Under the pieces are notes generated by a model, which was not told where the DNA came from, searched no databases, and saw only the letters and a program-made list of their open reading frames with translations. Below, one piece after another: positions 61,232-64,000 of a stretch of DNA of 64,000 nt (position 1 is the first letter of the stretch; the number at the start of each line of letters is the position of its first letter). The DNA is taken from positions 124,001 through 188,000 of the forward strand of contig NZ_JABBGJ010000005.1 of NCBI RefSeq assembly GCF_012927345.1. Direction: 5' to 3'. Origin of the DNA: Paraburkholderia polaris (GTDB lineage Bacteria > Pseudomonadota > Gammaproteobacteria > Burkholderiales > Burkholderiaceae). The position numbers and the translations under genes are program-made.

Positions 61232-62239
61232 ATGTTCAATCCTCTACGTCACACCGGCAAGACTGCGCTCTGCATTGCTTTAGTCGCGCTCAGTTGTGCC
61301 GCGTCCGCAGCGGGCCTGAAAAGCGGTCTGAAAATTGCCTTCGTGCCGAAGCAGATCAATAACCCCTATGAAGTGATTGCCGACGACGGCGGCATGGCCG
61401 CGATCAAGGAATTCGGCGGCGTGGGCAAGGTAGTGGGGCCGTCGGACGCGGGCGCATCGTCGCAAGTGCAATATATCAACACGTTGATCACGCAGCGGCA
61501 GGACGCGATCGTGATCGCGGCCAACGACGCGAACGCGGTCGTGCCCTATCTGAAGAAAGCGATGTCGCAAGGCATCAAGGTCGTGACCTTCGACTCCGAC
61601 ACGGCGCCTGAAGGCCGTCAACTCTTCGTCAACCAGGCGAACGCAGAGGGCATCGGGCGGGGCCAGATCCAGCTGGTCGCGAAGCTGATGGGCGGTGAGG
61701 GCGAGTTCGCCGTGCTGTCGGCCACGCCTAACGCGACCAATCAGAACACGTGGATCAAGTGGATGCAGGAGGAGTTGAAAAAGCCCGAGTACTCGAAGAT
61801 CAAGCTCGTGAAGATTGCGTACGGCAACGATGACGACCAGAAGTCGTTCGTCGAAACGCAAGGTTTGCTGCAGGCGTATCCGAATCTGAAGGCGATCGTC
61901 GCGCCGACTACGGTGGGCATTGCGGCGGCGGCGCGTTATATCTCGTCGTCGTCAAGCAAGGGCAAGGTGCAGGTGACCGGGCTGGGCACGCCGAATCAGA
62001 TGCGCGCGTTCGTGAAGAACGGGACGGTCAAGGCGTTCCAGCTGTGGGACCCGAATCAGCTTGGCTATCTGGCAGCCTATGCGGCGGCAGCGCTGTCCTC
62101 GGGGACAATTGCCGGCAAGGAAGGCGAATCGTTTGATGCCGGCAAGCTCGGCAAGCGCACGATTGGACCGCAAGGCGAAATCATTCTCGGACCGCCGACC
62201 ACGTTCGATGCCAGCAATATCGATAACTTCAATTTCTAG
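61232..62239 (+). CDS. rhaS: Rhamnose ABC transporter binding protein
   Basis: A 335-residue periplasmic sugar-binding protein (LacI/RbsB-like fold). A signal peptide ends AASA near residue 28, then LKIAFVPKQINNPYEVIADDG. The hinge and lobes (IVIAANDANAVVPYLKKAMS, VVTFDSDTAPEGRQLFVNQ) follow the RhaS pattern, with an asparagine-rich ligand loop (SATPNATNQNTW). AGGAG precedes the ATG. Last gene of the transporter; an 87-base gap separates it from the permease. Confidence 0.9.
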   Translation: MFNPLRHTGKTALCIALVALSCAASAAGLKSGLKIAFVPKQINNPYEVIADDGGMAAIKEFGGVGKVVGPSDAGASSQVQYINTLITQRQDAIVIAANDANAVVPYLKKAMSQGIKVVTFDSDTAPEGRQLFVNQANAEGIGRGQIQLVAKLMGGEGEFAVLSATPNATNQNTWIKWMQEELKKPEYSKIKLVKIAYGNDDDQKSFVETQGLLQAYPNLKAIVAPTTVGIAAAARYISSSSSKGKVQVTGLGTPNQMRAFVKNGTVKAFQLWDPNQLGYLAAYAAAALSSGTIAGKEGESFDAGKLGKRTIGPQGEIILGPPTTFDASNIDNFNF

Positions 62240-62255
62240 GTAGCGAGCCCGGCGC

Positions 62256-62276
62256 CGCCGCGCAAGGCGCGCGGCG
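62256..62276 (+). terminator. GC-rich hairpin after rhaS
   Basis: CGCCGCGC, 5-base loop, GCGCGGCG 17 bases after the rhaS stop: an 8-bp GC-only stem. There is no T-run, so termination would be Rho-assisted or the structure protects the 3' end. Probable end of the rhamnose transcript. Confidence 0.45.
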
Positions 62277-62697
62277 TGCGGCAGTAAGCTGCGTGTTGGA
62301 CCCCGTTGAAATGTTCTGTCTGCAACTCGACTACAGCGACGCCGTCCGGTCAATCGGCGACGGCGCCGCTCCCACCTCATGCGTGACATCAGCGTTCCTT
62401 GCCTGATCTCTGCTGATCGTTGAAATTCGGGTACGGGATATGCATGCCGGCCACACCGGAAGCCGCTGCCGATACGTGCAGAAGGCTCCGGCGCGAACTT
62501 TAAGACCTATACTTTGAATCGGTAAATCGACCTTGGGCGTAGCCGGTCCGAACTGCTATCTTGGGTTAAGAGCCGTTCGGACATGGGGTGATCATTGACA
62601 CAGCCGTTGACGGTCGCGGTTTTCGGCGAGGGCGAAGGTGAAGGCGAACAGTTAGAACGGATGCCGTACACGCAGACAAATCCCTGCTCAGAGGTGC
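62277..62697. other. Intergenic region, no gene seen
   Basis: About 420 bases between the rhamnose locus and the host-attachment-family gene. A short purine-rich stretch (GAGGGCGAAGGTGAAGGCGAA, near 62630-62650) is present. No family-like protein and no ribosome site were found; the promoter of the downstream gene must be here. Confidence 0.4.
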
Positions 62698-63057
62698 ATG
62701 ATGATCGGAATGACGTGGCTTGTTGTGGCTGACGGAGGCCGTGCGCGTGTTTTCCAGACGCCGGGTCTCACGCTCGACTTGCAAGAAAAAGAAAGTCTCG
62801 TCAACACTGAATACACCGGCACGATGCTGACCGAAAAGGACCGCGAAAAATTCGCAAAGCGCGTTGCCGAATATCTGGAGGCAGGGCGTCTTCATCGACT
62901 CTACAATCGGCTGAGACTCGCCATCGAGCCGAAATTTCTAGGTATGGTCAAAGCGGATCTCAGTGAGGAAACCCGTCGATTGATATTCGAGCAAGTGAGC
63001 GAGGATCTGTCGACGCTCAATGCCCGGGAAATTGAGGCACACCTGCGGCGCCACTGA
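62698..63057 (+). CDS. Host-attachment-family protein
   Basis: A 119-residue soluble protein of the AtsE/host-attachment family (baeRF-like, eRF1-fold). WLVVADGGRARVF at the N-terminus, DREKFAKRVAEYLEAGRLH in the middle and LSEETRRLIFEQVSEDLSTL at the end are characteristic. The name comes from an Agrobacterium plant-attachment mutant; the biochemical role is unsettled. Start codons ATGATG at 62698/62701 follow GAGG. Confidence 0.82.
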   Translation: MMIGMTWLVVADGGRARVFQTPGLTLDLQEKESLVNTEYTGTMLTEKDREKFAKRVAEYLEAGRLHRLYNRLRLAIEPKFLGMVKADLSEETRRLIFEQVSEDLSTLNAREIEAHLRRH

Positions 63058-63142
63058 TCGGTGGCCTTGGGTGATCCATATAGCCGTCACACGGTGAATG
63101 CGACCCGGCCACGGATCGTGGCCGCACAGGCTTGTGCGTTGC

Positions 63143-63457
63143 TTACGCGCTAGTTTCCGAGCTGCCCGGCTCCTCAGTATCACGGAACCAGGTTTCCGCA
63201 TGAGCCCGCTCGGCAACCCAGGAGCGAGACTGCGGCGTGTTGAACTCACGATCGATGAACCGGCGTCCCCATTCAACCCCGTCTCTTATCGCCTCTTCTT
63301 CGGTAAGCCACTCGGGCTGAACGGTCCTCGGAACGACGTCGACGACTGTCCGGGCGCCGTGAGTCACGCTCACACTTGCGATCCAGGCGCCGAGCTTGTT
63401 GCGCTCAGGGTTCACGGCGATTTCGAATTCGCCGTAAGAAACAGTGCTTGCAGGCAT
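63143..63457 (-). CDS. Small hypothetical protein
   Basis: A 104-residue soluble protein (MPASTVSYGEFEIAVNPERN, VSVTHGARTVVDVVPRTV, EEEAIRDGVEWGRRFID) with a beta-then-helix layout. AAGGAG six bases before ATG 63457 decides the start over 63481. No signal peptide or recognised family. Convergent with the host-attachment-family gene. Confidence 0.6.
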   Translation of the reverse strand: MPASTVSYGEFEIAVNPERNKLGAWIASVSVTHGARTVVDVVPRTVQPEWLTEEEAIRDGVEWGRRFIDREFNTPQSRSWVAERAHAETWFRDTEEPGSSETSA

Positions 63458-63706
63458 CGTTCTCTCCTTTGCAGCGTTCATGATTGATATTCGCCCGCAA
63501 TGCAGCGTGCGTGTTTCTCTTCAAGCCTCATCATGCCGTAACTACGGCAGTCCGACACGCGGATATCGAGGTTAAACGGTCAACGGTGGACGTTTCACCA
63601 ATATCTAGCATCGGAGAAATCCATGTTCACCTAGGCGTGACTTGCTCATAGACTTCGAGTACACAGAAATCGTGAGGCTCGAACTTTTCGTTTGACGGGA
63701 GATTTC

Positions 63707-63958
63707 ATGGCACAGAATGAACTTTCATATCGGCGGTTTCTGATCGCTGCAACGATCTCACCTCTGCAAGGTAACCGGGGGATCGCCACAGTGGATGTCA
63801 CAACCTCAGATCCGGAGCGCATTGCCGATCTCGGAACGGAACGCTTTCTCCATGTTGAGCGGTGGGTTGAAAGAAATGATCCCGCTTTCCTGCAAGTCGT
63901 TGTGGACGAATGTAAGGTCACTATCGACCATTACGTGGACAACGTTGACGATAGTTGA
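63707..63958 (+). CDS. Small hypothetical protein
   Basis: An 83-residue protein (MAQNELSYRRFLIAATIS, VDVTTSDPERIADLGTERF, DECKVTIDHYVDNVDDS) with an acidic C-terminus. GGGAG precedes the ATG. It is followed by only 42 bases of the window. No family recognised; the predicted alpha/beta pattern suggests a compact soluble domain. Confidence 0.55.
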   Translation: MAQNELSYRRFLIAATISPLQGNRGIATVDVTTSDPERIADLGTERFLHVERWVERNDPAFLQVVVDECKVTIDHYVDNVDDS

Positions 63959-64000
63959 TTCTGCCGACTCTCGCATGAGGTGTTGCAATGCAGGAATTCG

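Noticed and set aside
1..64000. tRNA, rRNA, CRISPR arrays, insertion sequences
   Set aside because: Looked for cloverleaf-like ends, repeat-spacer periodicity, terminal inverted repeats with transposase frames; none were seen by eye.

Overview
The window looks like chromosome of a Burkholderia-type beta-proteobacterium, most probably Paraburkholderia. Evidence: uniformly high GC with GC-rich third codon positions, compact ABC-transporter operons, an elaB/yqjE/yqjK-like small-gene set, a host-attachment-family protein, and many small exported proteins of the kind common in that group. No rRNA, tRNA, CRISPR array, transposase or phage gene was found. The assignment is inferred from the sequence only.

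Bases 1-33500 are dominated by sulfur acquisition. They hold a SufS-type cysteine desulfurase, a family-5 binding protein, and a sulfate-binding protein 4 bases upstream of a SulP anion permease. After a cold-shock gene and a complete livFGMHK-type ABC operon (minus strand) come three organosulfur blocks. The first is an FMN monooxygenase, a 3-mercaptopyruvate-type sulfurtransferase and an SsuA-like binding protein (11384-14687). The second is a minus-strand AraC / AhpD-like / acyl-CoA-dehydrogenase-like / ABC unit (20409-14770). The third is a plus-strand run of two SfnB-like oxidoreductases, a second FMN monooxygenase, a TauD-like dioxygenase, a full SBP-ATPase-permease transporter and a Tat-exported SsuA-like protein (23963-33483). 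A flavin reductase at 38516-39175 could supply reduced FMN. Between these lies a second TauD gene (20801-21733) followed by deletion-scarred remnants of its own SBP-ATPase-permease transporter, with an in-frame SBP/ATPase chimera. This is the most unusual structure in the window.

Bases 33500-50400 are mixed housekeeping and envelope genes: fatty-acid desaturase, CDP-diacylglycerol pyrophosphatase, amidase, J-domain protein, low-molecular-weight phosphatase/ArsC-like protein, fasciclin protein, short H-NS-like protein, MFS exporter, PlsC acyltransferase, a YqjD-YqjE-YqjK-like membrane trio and a GAF-HisKA-HATPase-receiver hybrid kinase. Several small exported proteins have no recognised function. 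Some gaps carry hairpins or a clear intrinsic terminator without an obvious upstream gene.

Bases 50781-62239 form a non-phosphorylative L-rhamnose catabolic locus: mutarotase, L-rhamnose 1-dehydrogenase, rhamnono-lactonase, L-rhamnonate dehydratase, a probable 2-keto-3-deoxy-rhamnonate dehydrogenase, a LysR regulator, an MFS transporter and a complete sugar ABC importer. The last C-C cleaving hydrolase or aldolase is not in the window. The window ends with a host-attachment-family protein and two small hypothetical proteins.
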